This document shows positions 26,760-34,352 of a stretch of DNA of 64,000 nt, one piece after another. The translations under genes were made by a program, and so were the position numbers. Numbering within the stretch: position 1 is the first letter of the stretch; each line of letters begins with the position of its first letter. Below the pieces are notes generated by a model that was given only the letters and a program-made list of their open reading frames with translations, ran no database searches and had not been told where the DNA came from. This DNA is from Terriglobia bacterium (GTDB lineage Bacteria; Acidobacteriota; Terriglobia; Bryobacterales; Bryobacteraceae). The stretch is taken from assembly GCA_020073145.1 (NCBI GenBank), contig JAIQFS010000022.1:1-64000 (forward strand), written 5' to 3'.

Positions 26760-27040
26760 ATGAGTCACCAGCCGCCGACGCGCGCCATGCGCGCGAATCC
26801 CGACCTTGATCAATTGAAGCGCCAGGCCAAGGAACTGCTCGAAGCCTACCGGGCCTCGTCGCCGGAAGCCATCGCCGAGGTCACCGCGTATCACCGCACC
26901 GCGACTCCCGAGACCTTTGCGCTGCACGACGCCCAGTTCGTGCTGGCGCGGTCGTACGGTTTCGAAAGCTGGCCGAAATTGAACGCCGCCGTCGACGGGG
27001 TCACGGCCAAGAAACTACACGAGGCGGTGGGCCGAGTGGG
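26760..27040 (+). pseudogene. ankyrin-repeat protein gene, only the N-terminal domain left
   Basis: The first roughly 85 residues match the conserved N-terminal domain of a family of cytoplasmic ankyrin proteins: PDLDQLKRQAKELLEAYRASSPEAI, HDAQFVLARSYGFESWPKLNAAVDGVT. The expected ankyrin repeats should begin after this domain. Instead recognisable homology fades near 27017-27040, and the frame runs on antisense through the LigM-like gene, where it cannot be functional. A strong AAAGGAG site 5 nt before the ATG shows that this was once a proper gene. The 3' part was probably deleted when the neighbouring segment came in. Confidence 0.6.
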
Positions 27041-27068
27041 GCGACGGAAGCAGGTCTTGAGGAGGACC

Positions 27069-27095
27069 GTGGCACCGGCGAATTGCCGGCGCCAC
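27069..27095 (-). terminator. hairpin just past the LigM-like gene
   Basis: Arms of 11 bases (GTGGC-CCGGC against GCCGG-GCCAC, one mismatch) flank a GAATT loop, 21 bp beyond the stop of the gene at 27117-28490. No T-run follows, so it may terminate with Rho or only protect the 3' end. Confidence 0.45.
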
Positions 27096-27116
27096 GAGGA
27101 TCGTGCGAGGAACTTC

Positions 27117-28490
27117 TTATTTCGGGCGATAGGCCGTGCGCGCCACTTCCGCGTAGGGCACGGGCGCAACCTGGGCGCGGATTTCCATCTGGACGTGAGG
27201 TTCGACGGTCGGCTTGGAACCGGTGCCCGGCTGCTCGCCCCACACAAACGTGACGTCATTGCCGTTTGCGGCGTGCTCGTTGTCGAGAATCGCCAAGGTC
27301 AGCATCTTGCCCTCGTTCGAGCTGTAGCCGACCCAGGTGGAGATGCCGATGGTCTTGCCGTTCTTCATGACCTGGTCATAGGGCCATGTGGCATACACGG
27401 CGGACGGGAAATCGATGTACTTGGCGCGATCGCCTTTTTGGAACATGGTGCGCATGGCCTTCAGCACGTCGTCTTCATTCAAGGCCAGGGTGACTTTGGT
27501 GCGTTTCGGACTCTTGGAAATCTTCTCGAGCGCTTCGCGGCCGACGAACTCATGGTCGAACTTGACGCTGGCGCCGTAGCCGAGGTCGTAGGGCGTCAGA
27601 TAGTAATCTTCGATGTTGTCCGAATAGAAGCTGCCGCCCAGCGAACAGACGCCTTCGTACGCGGTGGCGGGCAGCCACTCGCGGTAGGCCTTCATCTTCG
27701 GGCTGGTGTAGATGGCGGGCAGAGGAGACGGAATCCAGCCCGACTCTAGCGTGTTGGAAGAATACGCGCGCCCGCCCACCAGACGCAGTCCGAATTCTTT
27801 GCCGGCCTCGACGATGACGGACTTCACGGCTTCGCCATCGCCCCAGGGGCCGAACAGCTCAAAGCCAGGTTGTCCGACCATGCCGTGACGCAGCACGCGA
27901 ACGGTCTTGCCGGCGATGGTGAAGGTGGTCATCTGGAAGAATTTGACTTCGGGTACAGGGCCGCCGAGCACCTTTTCCATCAGCTTCAGCGCGTTCGGTC
28001 CCTGCACCTGGTACCGGTATGCCTGGCGCACGATGGGACCCTTTTGGGCGGCCGCCCGTTCGTCGCGCCGGCACTTGGCGTTGTAGCCGCCGGTTTCGCA
28101 GTTGTATTGCACCCAATTGTGCACCGACGGCCGCCCTACCAGGTTGAAGACGTTCTCCTCCAGGCCGAAGAGGATGACGTCTCCGATCACATAGCCTTCC
28201 GGACTGCACACCACGTACTGCTTGGCCTTGTTCGGGCCGAAGTTTTTGAACGTATTAATCCCGAGAGCGGAGAGGAGTTTGAGCGCGTCCGGCCCTTCCA
28301 CGTACATGTCCGACATGTGATAGGACTGGTTGAATAAAACGCACGCGTGCTGCCACGCCCATTGTTCGTCCCTCCAGCTTGTATACTCACTCTGTACCAC
28401 GGGGTACACATAAGGCCCGATGGAGGAATTCCTTAACAGCTTGACGGGGCTGGTCTTCTGTAAGATGGCCGCTAAACTCTGCTCACTCAT
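27117..28490 (-). CDS. ligM: LigM-like tetrahydrofolate-dependent O-demethylase (aminomethyltransferase fold)
   Basis: This 457-residue cytoplasmic protein resembles LigM of Sphingobium, the vanillate/3-O-methylgallate demethylase, along its whole length. Matching segments recalled from LigM are LLRNSSIGPYVYPVV, WRDEQWAWQHACVLF, NKAKQYVV, SNTLESGWIPSPLPAIYT, KMKAYREWLPA, GGSFYSDNIEDYY and TVEPHVQMEIRAQVAPVPY. The enzyme moves a methyl group from an aromatic methoxyl to tetrahydrofolate and belongs to the GcvT fold. The long, conserved TLESGWIPSPLPAIYT block separates it from glycine-cleavage T proteins. No folate genes adjoin it. Dimethylsulfoniopropionate demethylase is the main alternative, but the match to LigM is better. 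Confidence 0.8.
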   Translation of the reverse strand: MSEQSLAAILQKTSPVKLLRNSSIGPYVYPVVQSEYTSWRDEQWAWQHACVLFNQSYHMSDMYVEGPDALKLLSALGINTFKNFGPNKAKQYVVCSPEGYVIGDVILFGLEENVFNLVGRPSVHNWVQYNCETGGYNAKCRRDERAAAQKGPIVRQAYRYQVQGPNALKLMEKVLGGPVPEVKFFQMTTFTIAGKTVRVLRHGMVGQPGFELFGPWGDGEAVKSVIVEAGKEFGLRLVGGRAYSSNTLESGWIPSPLPAIYTSPKMKAYREWLPATAYEGVCSLGGSFYSDNIEDYYLTPYDLGYGASVKFDHEFVGREALEKISKSPKRTKVTLALNEDDVLKAMRTMFQKGDRAKYIDFPSAVYATWPYDQVMKNGKTIGISTWVGYSSNEGKMLTLAILDNEHAANGNDVTFVWGEQPGTGSKPTVEPHVQMEIRAQVAPVPYAEVARTAYRPK

Positions 28491-28661
28491 ATTGCTACAC
28501 GATCCCTTTCCGAATATCGGTTGATGTTAGGTGGTTCAAACGGACCAGTGTAACACTGGCGGCAAGGGTTCAGCGGCCCAGCTGAAACGCGTATCAATTC
28601 CGAGCAGGGGCGCGCTCTAGCAAGCGTGATATACGGATCACGATGTTGCCGGACCCGGGGT

Positions 28662-29525
28662 TCAGGCCAGCGCTTTTCCGTAGAGCGCGAGCAGGCGGCT
28701 CCAGGCTTTCTCGGCCAAAGGCTCGTTGTGGACCGTCGAATCCGGCGGGCACCAGCCGTGCATCGCCTGGTAGACTTCGATCTCCGCCGGCACGTGCGCC
28801 TTTTCGAACGTCTCTTTCATGACGTCTTTTTCGTCCGGCGCCTGTTTGTCGTCATTTTCCGCGATGCAGATGAGAAACTGCGCGTGGGTCGTCGCCGCCT
28901 GTAGATGCGGACTATTCGGCGCCTTGGTCACGAGTCCGTTCCCGCCATGGAAGGAGGCAACCGCTCCGACGCGATCCGGCATGGCCACCGCGGTCCGGAA
29001 TGCCATGGAGCCTCCCATGCAATAGCCCTGGGTGCCCATCTTGCGATTCTTGGCAACGGACGACTGCTGGTCGAGCCACCCGATGAACGCCTTGGCGTCC
29101 GTCATGTTGGTGGTCTCGTTCAGACTGCGCGCCAGCGGCATCAGCTCCTGAATCGCGGTGGCGGCTCCCTGGTCGGCCGTGGGGGCCTTCTTGGTGCGGT
29201 AGAACGGATTCACCACAAGCACCGAATAGCCGGATTCGGCGAGCCGCTTGCCCATCTGGCGGAACGCCGGCCGCAGACCGAAGATGTCCGGCCAGATCAG
29301 AACGCCGGGGGCGGCGCCGTTGGACGGATGCACAAAGTAGCTGTCGGCAGCGCCGTCCGGCGTCGTCACGGTGACGTCCGATTCGGTCACGGCAACTGCG
29401 TTGGCGACGCGGGGCAGCACTAGGGCCACGCCCGCGGCCAACATCTTGCCGAATTGCTTTCGGGTCACGAGACCGCGAGCCTCGGCGTCCTGCCGGTCGT
29501 TCTCAAAATGATCCTGATCGCACAT
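28662..29525 (-). CDS. dienelactone hydrolase family protein, exported
   Basis: This 287-residue alpha/beta hydrolase has the triad typical of the family: cysteine nucleophile in GYCMGGS near residue 169, aspartate in CIAENDDKQAP near residue 224, and histidine in AMHGWCPP near residue 255. The N-terminus (VTRKQFGKMLAAGVALVLPRVANA) looks like an export leader following about 20 polar residues. Classical dienelactone hydrolase acts in chloroaromatic breakdown, but most family members have other ester substrates. A strong GAGGAGG site precedes the ATG. It follows the LigM-like gene's promoter region on the same strand, but the 171-bp gap argues against one operon. Confidence 0.82.
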   Translation of the reverse strand: MCDQDHFENDRQDAEARGLVTRKQFGKMLAAGVALVLPRVANAVAVTESDVTVTTPDGAADSYFVHPSNGAAPGVLIWPDIFGLRPAFRQMGKRLAESGYSVLVVNPFYRTKKAPTADQGAATAIQELMPLARSLNETTNMTDAKAFIGWLDQQSSVAKNRKMGTQGYCMGGSMAFRTAVAMPDRVGAVASFHGGNGLVTKAPNSPHLQAATTHAQFLICIAENDDKQAPDEKDVMKETFEKAHVPAEIEVYQAMHGWCPPDSTVHNEPLAEKAWSRLLALYGKALA

Positions 29526-29575
29526 AACCCCTCCTCATCGAAACTGGATGGCGCGGCAAACCACGCGCCTACCGG

Positions 29576-29587
29576 GATATTCTATAT
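29576..29587 (-). promoter_or_regulatory. possible -10 region of the dienelactone hydrolase gene
   Basis: GATATAGAATAT lies about 50 nt before the start at 29525, the same string as found before the gene at 14869-16335. Confidence 0.3.
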
Positions 29588-29600
29588 CACTCGCCGGCGC

Positions 29601-30155
29601 TTAGCGCGGCCGGCTCCTCTTGAGCGCGCCGCGGGAGAGGAAGCGGCTCACCTCGCGCAGCCAGGCCGACTGAGCCTCCACCAGCAGCAACCCGCGGCGC
29701 AACGCCAGGTAGAGCGCGAAATCGTAACCCGTTCTGAGGGGTTGTTTCAGACAGCTCTCGTGCATGGACCGAAGCAGCTTGAGATAGGCGGCGGTCTCGC
29801 CCTGGACGCGCGCGATTTCCCGCCGCAAGGCCGGCTGGTTGACCATCAGACCGGCCAACAGCTTCACCAAGAGATCGTACTGTGGGCGCGGCAGACCGGT
29901 CGGGGCAGCCACCCATTGTTGCAGTTGCGTCCGGCCGTTTTTGGTGAGCGAGTAGAGCTTCTTGGCAGGCTTGCCGGCTCCCGCCACCTCACGGAAGACG
30001 ACACATCCGTCGGCGTCGAGGCGGGCCAGTTCCCGATAAATCTGCTGATGAGAGGCATGCCAAAAATGGGACAGCACCTGGTCAAAGCTGCGGGCAATCT
30101 CATAGCCCGTCATGGGCCGGTGGGCGAGCACGGTCAGAATGACTTCGCGAAGCAT
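29601..30155 (-). CDS. PadR-family transcriptional regulator
   Basis: This 184-residue regulator has the PadR winged helix at residues 1-80 (MLREVILTVLAHRPMTGYEIAR, HQQIYRELARLDADGCV, KKLYSLTKNGRTQLQQWV) followed by the helical Vir_act_alpha_C-type dimerisation domain. PadR proteins usually repress a neighbouring gene and themselves. It is divergent from the DinB-like gene at 30202, and the 46 bp between the start codons hold two matching inverted repeats, so these two genes are the probable targets. The start is set at 30155, where the conserved domain begins; the frame stays open upstream into the divergent gene. Confidence 0.88.
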   Translation of the reverse strand: MLREVILTVLAHRPMTGYEIARSFDQVLSHFWHASHQQIYRELARLDADGCVVFREVAGAGKPAKKLYSLTKNGRTQLQQWVAAPTGLPRPQYDLLVKLLAGLMVNQPALRREIARVQGETAAYLKLLRSMHESCLKQPLRTGYDFALYLALRRGLLLVEAQSAWLREVSRFLSRGALKRSRPR

Positions 30156-30172
30156 ATGCACATAGTTGCATA
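30155..30172. promoter_or_regulatory. PadR operator 1
   Basis: TATGCA-N6-TGCATA forms a perfect 6-bp inverted repeat. It overlaps the padR-like start codon (30153-30155) and the -35 box of the divergent DinB-like gene (TTGCAT, 30166-30171). The spacing and A/T-rich ends fit known PadR sites of the ATGT/ACAT type. Confidence 0.65.
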
Positions 30173-30188
30173 CCGTCGCTCCATGGGC

Positions 30189-30194
30189 TAGACT
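30189..30194 (+). promoter_or_regulatory. -10 box of the DinB-like gene
   Basis: TAGACT lies 7 nt before the ATG at 30202 and exactly 17 bp after TTGCAT at 30166-30171, which gives a complete promoter. The predicted transcript starts at or beside the ATG. Confidence 0.5.
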
Positions 30195-30211
30195 ATGCAC
30201 TATGTTGCATA
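30194..30211. promoter_or_regulatory. PadR operator 2
   Basis: This is a second TATGCA-N6-TGCATA repeat, 39 bp from the first and nearly the same in its centre (CTATGT against CATAGT). It covers the start codon of the DinB-like gene at 30202, so bound protein would block transcription initiation there. Confidence 0.65.
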
Positions 30212-30780
30212 TCAGAGGATTGACGATACTGACGATCATCGCGGGCCTGGCCGCGGCCCAGGCGCAAGTCCCGCCGGCGGCCGCCACGACTCCGCCCAGC
30301 TTCAGCTTCATGGGACCGTGCTCCACGATTTCCTGCGAGATGGAGAACGATTGGACGAGGAACAACGTGATGCTCTATGGGCTGGCCCGGGCGATGCCGG
30401 AAGATAAGTACGGCTTCAAGCCCACTCCGTCGGAACAGAGCTTCGGCGAGCGGGTGCTGCATGTGGCTCAAGTGAACCTCAGCCTGCTGCAGGGGCTGGG
30501 CGCGAAGACGCCGGCGCCGGCGATCGACGACAAGGCCACCTCCAAAGCGGAAGCGATGGCCGCGCTGCAAAAGGTCGGCGATTACGGGGTGGCGGTCATC
30601 AAGGAGTTCGGCGACCAGGGGCTCGCCACGCGCGTGGCCTCCCCTCTGTTCATGGGGCCCCTGTCGAGCCGGCAACGGATGCTCTACTTCCTGATGACGC
30701 ACAGCCAGGACACCTATGGGCAACTGGTCGTGTATTTGCGGCTGAATGGGATCACGCCGCCGGCGAGCCGCCAGCCGTAG
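30202..30780 (+). CDS. secreted DinB-like protein under PadR control
   Basis: This 192-residue protein has a signal peptide (to AQAQ near residue 22) and a DinB-type four-helix bundle: ENDWTRNNVMLYGLARAMPEDKYGFKPTP, FGERVLHVAQVNLSLLQGLG, and the closing THSQDTYGQLVVYLRLNGITPP. Histidines in the second and last helices are placed like the metal ligands of DinB proteins. The role is unknown; secreted DinB proteins are common in Acidobacteria. It is intact, unlike its relative at 18411. The ATG at 30202 is favoured because it begins the signal peptide and sits 7 nt after the -10 box. Confidence 0.8.
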   Translation: MLHIRGLTILTIIAGLAAAQAQVPPAAATTPPSFSFMGPCSTISCEMENDWTRNNVMLYGLARAMPEDKYGFKPTPSEQSFGERVLHVAQVNLSLLQGLGAKTPAPAIDDKATSKAEAMAALQKVGDYGVAVIKEFGDQGLATRVASPLFMGPLSSRQRMLYFLMTHSQDTYGQLVVYLRLNGITPPASRQP

Positions 30781-31055
30781 CGGCCTCCGGACGAAGCGGC
30801 ATGACCCCGTGAATCATCCGGGATTCTGAGATAGAAATCCGATCTGGCCGGGCGACTGGCACGAGCAGGAAATCCGAATGGCGCATCAGGGATGGACGGG
30901 CTTGCTGCAATTCCGTTGGCGTCGGTGTTTGGAGCGCAGGCTCTCGCCGCGGAAAACGATGGGCTGCGAGGTGCAAACACGCCGCCTCGCGTAGTGACCC
31001 ATGGCGATTCAGCCGGCGGCTCACGGCGGGGTTTGGCGTTTCTTCCGCCGCCGGC
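30781..31055. other. intergenic, no feature seen
   Basis: These 275 bp separate the convergent DinB-like and dihaem cytochrome genes. Open frames here lack homology and ribosome-binding sites. Confidence 0.4.
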
Positions 31056-31967
31056 TCAGGGAGTGCAGCGGGCCGCGGCGCCGCCGCGCTTGTCGCGATA
31101 GACTCGATGGCATTGGAAGCAGGAATCGGCGAGCTGGTTGGTGGCGTCGCTCACGGCTTCCTGGCTTCTTGACTGCGAGGCCCGATACGCCTCCCGCCCG
31201 GCTTCGACCAGCCCTTGGGTGAATTTGATCCAATCGGGACGATCGACCGGAACCGGCTTGCCGTTCTCGCAACGGCGTCCGGGCGTCAGCAGGAGCGGAG
31301 CGGACTCGGCAATGGCCACCGAGGCATAGTCGACCACCTGCCAACCGGTGTAGATACCGGCGCCCCAGTCGGTCCAGTTGAAAGACGGGTTGGCGCCCGC
31401 GGCCACCGGAGCGGGCTTGACCGGCGCGCCGGGGTCGTTGGATTGGACGTTGAAGATGATGTTGGAAGCGGGGAACAGGATGCCTCGCATCACCTGATTC
31501 AGATTGCCCATGGCCGGGAAGAAGGGCGCCTGCGACTGAGCGGCCGCGCCGGCCGAGGGCGGGGCCGCGGCGATCACGATGGACTTCAGCCCCGCCTCAT
31601 CGGCGGAGAGTTCCTTCCGTCCCGATGGAAACTTGCCGGCCTGCAGCAGGTACGCGATGAGGTTGGCGGTTTCGGCAGGCTGGAGCGTCCCCGGATTGTC
31701 CGCCGGCATGGTGTTGCGGATCTTGCCCGCCAACTCGGATAATGGCTCCGCTCCCCAGACGGCGAGGAACGGGCTTCCCGCCAGCGGGGGGGCGGCTTTC
31801 CCTTCGAGCGCGTCGCCGTGGCACTTGGCGCATTTTTCGCCGTAAAGAGTACGGCCCTGCGCGGCCTGGGCGTCGGTGTACAGACCAACGTTCGCGGTAC
31901 GGGTTGGCTGGGCCTGCAGAGCGGGGGCGAGCGATGCGAGCAGGACGCCGGCGGCGAGCGTTCTCAT
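31056..31967 (-). CDS. secreted dihaem cytochrome: class I domain plus cytochrome c'-like domain
   Basis: This 303-residue protein has a signal peptide (to about residue 19) and an N-terminal class I cytochrome c domain with CAKCH near residue 46 and the axial-Met segment NTMPADNPG near residue 86. A linker of about 100 residues leads to a C-terminal helical domain ending SCFQCHRVYRDK, the end-positioned CxxCH typical of cytochrome c'. The two haem types suggest electron transfer combined with ligand binding or storage. It lies 68 bp downstream of the cytochrome-ankyrin gene on the same strand, but has its own -10 box. Confidence 0.85.
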   Translation of the reverse strand: MRTLAAGVLLASLAPALQAQPTRTANVGLYTDAQAAQGRTLYGEKCAKCHGDALEGKAAPPLAGSPFLAVWGAEPLSELAGKIRNTMPADNPGTLQPAETANLIAYLLQAGKFPSGRKELSADEAGLKSIVIAAAPPSAGAAAQSQAPFFPAMGNLNQVMRGILFPASNIIFNVQSNDPGAPVKPAPVAAGANPSFNWTDWGAGIYTGWQVVDYASVAIAESAPLLLTPGRRCENGKPVPVDRPDWIKFTQGLVEAGREAYRASQSRSQEAVSDATNQLADSCFQCHRVYRDKRGGAAARCTP

Positions 31968-31975
31968 GGTTTCCA

Positions 31976-31981
31976 ATTATA
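31976..31981 (-). promoter_or_regulatory. -10 box (TATAAT) before the dihaem cytochrome gene
   Basis: A consensus TATAAT lies 8 nt before the ATG at 31967, suggesting the gene can be expressed separately from the gene at 32036-34258. Confidence 0.45.
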
Positions 31982-32035
31982 CGTCACCGACTCGCGGGCC
32001 TTGTCCGGCACTTCCGGCTGATGACGAAGGGCGGC

Positions 32036-34258
32036 TCACCTGGCGGCGGGCGCAAGCGCCATCACCGCCCAATTGGTGGCCGCCGCCGAAATGAACTGTT
32101 CGCGGCCGTGCGGGAATTCGCTGTCGAAGTAGGGCTGGAACGGAATCGTGCGGCTCCTGACGTACCAGGACCCGTCTTCCAGTTGGGAATGGAGGAGGAA
32201 CTGGACTCCGCGCTGGTACGCGGCCCCGGTCACGGCCAGGGAGCCGGCCTGGTTCAGCGCGACCAGAACCTGGCCGGTAGCGTAGGCGTCGCTCGCCAGT
32301 GTCGGCAGCTGAGCCCAACCGCCGTCCCGACGCTGTGCTTCCAGAAGGGCGCGTCCGGCGAGCCGAAGCCTTTCCTTGGCCGCGCCCGCCCAGCTTAGTC
32401 CAAGGAGTTGGAAGGCCCGGTCTTCCGTGGTCGTCGGCTGGGCCTTCTCCAGCCAGGAGGCCGCCCGCTGAATAGCTCTTTGGTATTCGGCAGGTTGGGT
32501 CTGCAGCGCGTAGGTTTGAAGGGCCCGCATGGAAACAGCGGTGACCTCGATACCGCTTGATTCAATGGGTGGCCGGGAACCGCCCGTGGCGACCATTCTC
32601 CACTCTCCCTCCGGCCCTTGCGTGTTCTTGAGGTACCGCGCCAGCGCATCGGTCGCGGCATCCGGCGGATAGTGGGCAGCCGCCAAGCCGGCGAGGATGT
32701 AGCTGATGGTGTCCTGGCCTCCCGGAATGGGGATCCCTTGCAGAACCCGCTCGCGCCAACTCTCGATGTAGGTCCCGGTGGTGCGCAATTGAGCCTGAGC
32801 CGCGGGATCGTCCAGCGGAATTCGGTTCTTCCGAGCCGCGGCGAGGGTCATCATGGTGAGACTGTTGTTGTGGCAGGAGACACAGCCGGATTTTTTGAAA
32901 AACGCGAGATCGGCCCGCTGCAGCGGAGGAATGCTGCGCCGGACCGCGGCGCGGACCGAATCGGCGGGTTTCGGTTTCTCCGCCGGCGTCTCGGGCGCAT
33001 GGCTTTCGGCGGCTCCAGCCTTCCTCAGGAACTCCACGATGGGAGTCTCTCCTTGCCGCTTGGCCACGTCCAGGGCGGTCTCGCCCTGGTCGCTTTTGGC
33101 ATGGGGGTCGGCGCCTCTTTCGACCAGCATCCGGATCGTCTCCAGCCCGGCGGATTCCGAACCGGCGGTGAGGACGAGCGCGCTCGCTCCATCGCCGGCG
33201 GGGTCGGGCGCATTGGCCTGGGCGCCGCGGTCGAGAATCCGCTTCAGCGCCGGCGCATCGCCTAGCAAGGCGCTAATGACCATCGCGCGGTTCAGTGCCG
33301 CGGGATTCGCCGCATCGATCAGCAGACCGATGCACGCGGCACACTGGGATTGGGCCGCGGCCGGAAGAGCGCCGGCTCGACTCTGGGGATCGGCCGCCAC
33401 CAACAGCCGGAGCACTTCCTCATCCCCGGCCAATGCGGCGGCCCTGGCGGCGGCCTGACGCTGCGCAGACACGGTTGATGGATCGGCGGGGTGGTCCAGC
33501 AACAGTTTCACCACGGCGCTGGAACCGAACCGTCCTGCCGCGACGATCAACGCGGTGCGGCCTTCGCCCGAGCGCGCATTGGGGTCCGCACCTGCATCCA
33601 GCAGCAAGCGCGTCTTCTCTTCATCGTCCACCGCCCACATCAACGCTGTGGCTCCGGCATCGTTCGGGAGGTTGGGGTTGGCGCCGCTTTCCAGCAGGCG
33701 GCGCACGGAGCTTGCGTCGCCGTACAAGGCGGCCATCATCAGCGGCGTCGAGCCGCCCGGTCCTCGCCCGCGGCCGGCCGCTGGGTCCTCCCGCAGAAGT
33801 TGGTCGAACCCCGGCCGATCCCCCCGGCGCAGCGCTTCCATGATCCGCGTGGCCTTGGGATCGGGAGGCACCTGCGGCGTCTCACCCGACAGCGCGTCCG
33901 GCCACTCGCAATCGTGCTCGATCCAGGCTTTGATCAGGGCGATTTGTTCTGGGCTTAAGGGTCCCGTGGGAGGCATGCGGAGCCCGCCTCCAGTCCCGAG
34001 GATCTTCTGATAAAGCCGGCTGCGGCCGGTGTCGCCGGGAACGATCCGGGCCCCATTGGCGCCCACGCGGTTCGGCAGGGCGTAGCGCCGCTGGTCGAGC
34101 CGGAAGCCGGCCATCTGTTGCGAAGGGCCGTGGCAACCGACGCAGGACGCCTGAAAGATCGGCTGCACGTCGCGGCCGAAATCGACTTTGCCGGGAGTCT
34201 GGCCGCCCAGAGCGCCGGCAAAGATCAGAAGGGCGCCGACAGGAGTCCGCTTGAGCAT
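32036..34258 (-). CDS. cytochrome c - ankyrin - cytochrome c - alpha/alpha-toroid fusion protein
   Basis: This 740-residue secreted protein joins four parts. After the signal peptide comes a planctomycete-type cytochrome domain with CVGCH near residue 40 and the closing WIEHDCEWP. About seven ankyrin repeats fill residues 150-420 (STPLMMAALYGD, GATALMWAVDDEEK, GETALDVAKRQ). A second haem site, GCVSCHNNSLTMM, lies near residue 465. The C-terminus (about 500-740) has repeats such as AQRRDGGWAQLPTLASDAYATGQVLVAL and QLEDGSWYVRSR, typical of prenyltransferase/squalene-cyclase-type toroids. Possible roles are haem-linked sensing or scaffolding. It heads a pair with the dihaem cytochrome. The domain edges are my estimate. 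Confidence 0.8.
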   Translation of the reverse strand: MLKRTPVGALLIFAGALGGQTPGKVDFGRDVQPIFQASCVGCHGPSQQMAGFRLDQRRYALPNRVGANGARIVPGDTGRSRLYQKILGTGGGLRMPPTGPLSPEQIALIKAWIEHDCEWPDALSGETPQVPPDPKATRIMEALRRGDRPGFDQLLREDPAAGRGRGPGGSTPLMMAALYGDASSVRRLLESGANPNLPNDAGATALMWAVDDEEKTRLLLDAGADPNARSGEGRTALIVAAGRFGSSAVVKLLLDHPADPSTVSAQRQAAARAAALAGDEEVLRLLVAADPQSRAGALPAAAQSQCAACIGLLIDAANPAALNRAMVISALLGDAPALKRILDRGAQANAPDPAGDGASALVLTAGSESAGLETIRMLVERGADPHAKSDQGETALDVAKRQGETPIVEFLRKAGAAESHAPETPAEKPKPADSVRAAVRRSIPPLQRADLAFFKKSGCVSCHNNSLTMMTLAAARKNRIPLDDPAAQAQLRTTGTYIESWRERVLQGIPIPGGQDTISYILAGLAAAHYPPDAATDALARYLKNTQGPEGEWRMVATGGSRPPIESSGIEVTAVSMRALQTYALQTQPAEYQRAIQRAASWLEKAQPTTTEDRAFQLLGLSWAGAAKERLRLAGRALLEAQRRDGGWAQLPTLASDAYATGQVLVALNQAGSLAVTGAAYQRGVQFLLHSQLEDGSWYVRSRTIPFQPYFDSEFPHGREQFISAAATNWAVMALAPAAR

Positions 34259-34325
34259 TCCGCTAGTCTACCGATTCGGGACGGGGATGGGAAACCGGGA
34301 GCAAGGCGGAATGGCAATCGGCGTA

Positions 34326-34331
34326 TATAAT
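34326..34331 (+). promoter_or_regulatory. -10 box (TATAAT) before the quinoprotein gene
   Basis: TATAAT lies 21 nt before the ATG at 34353. AAGGAAC in between can serve as a ribosome-binding site, so this transcript has a short normal leader. Confidence 0.5.
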
Positions 34332-34352
34332 GGCGGTGCCAAGGAACAAACC

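Noticed and set aside
26760-27749. Reading the ankyrin head domain as a 329-residue protein
   Set aside because: After about residue 85 the frame runs antisense through the LigM-like gene and loses all similarity, so the gene is treated as truncated.
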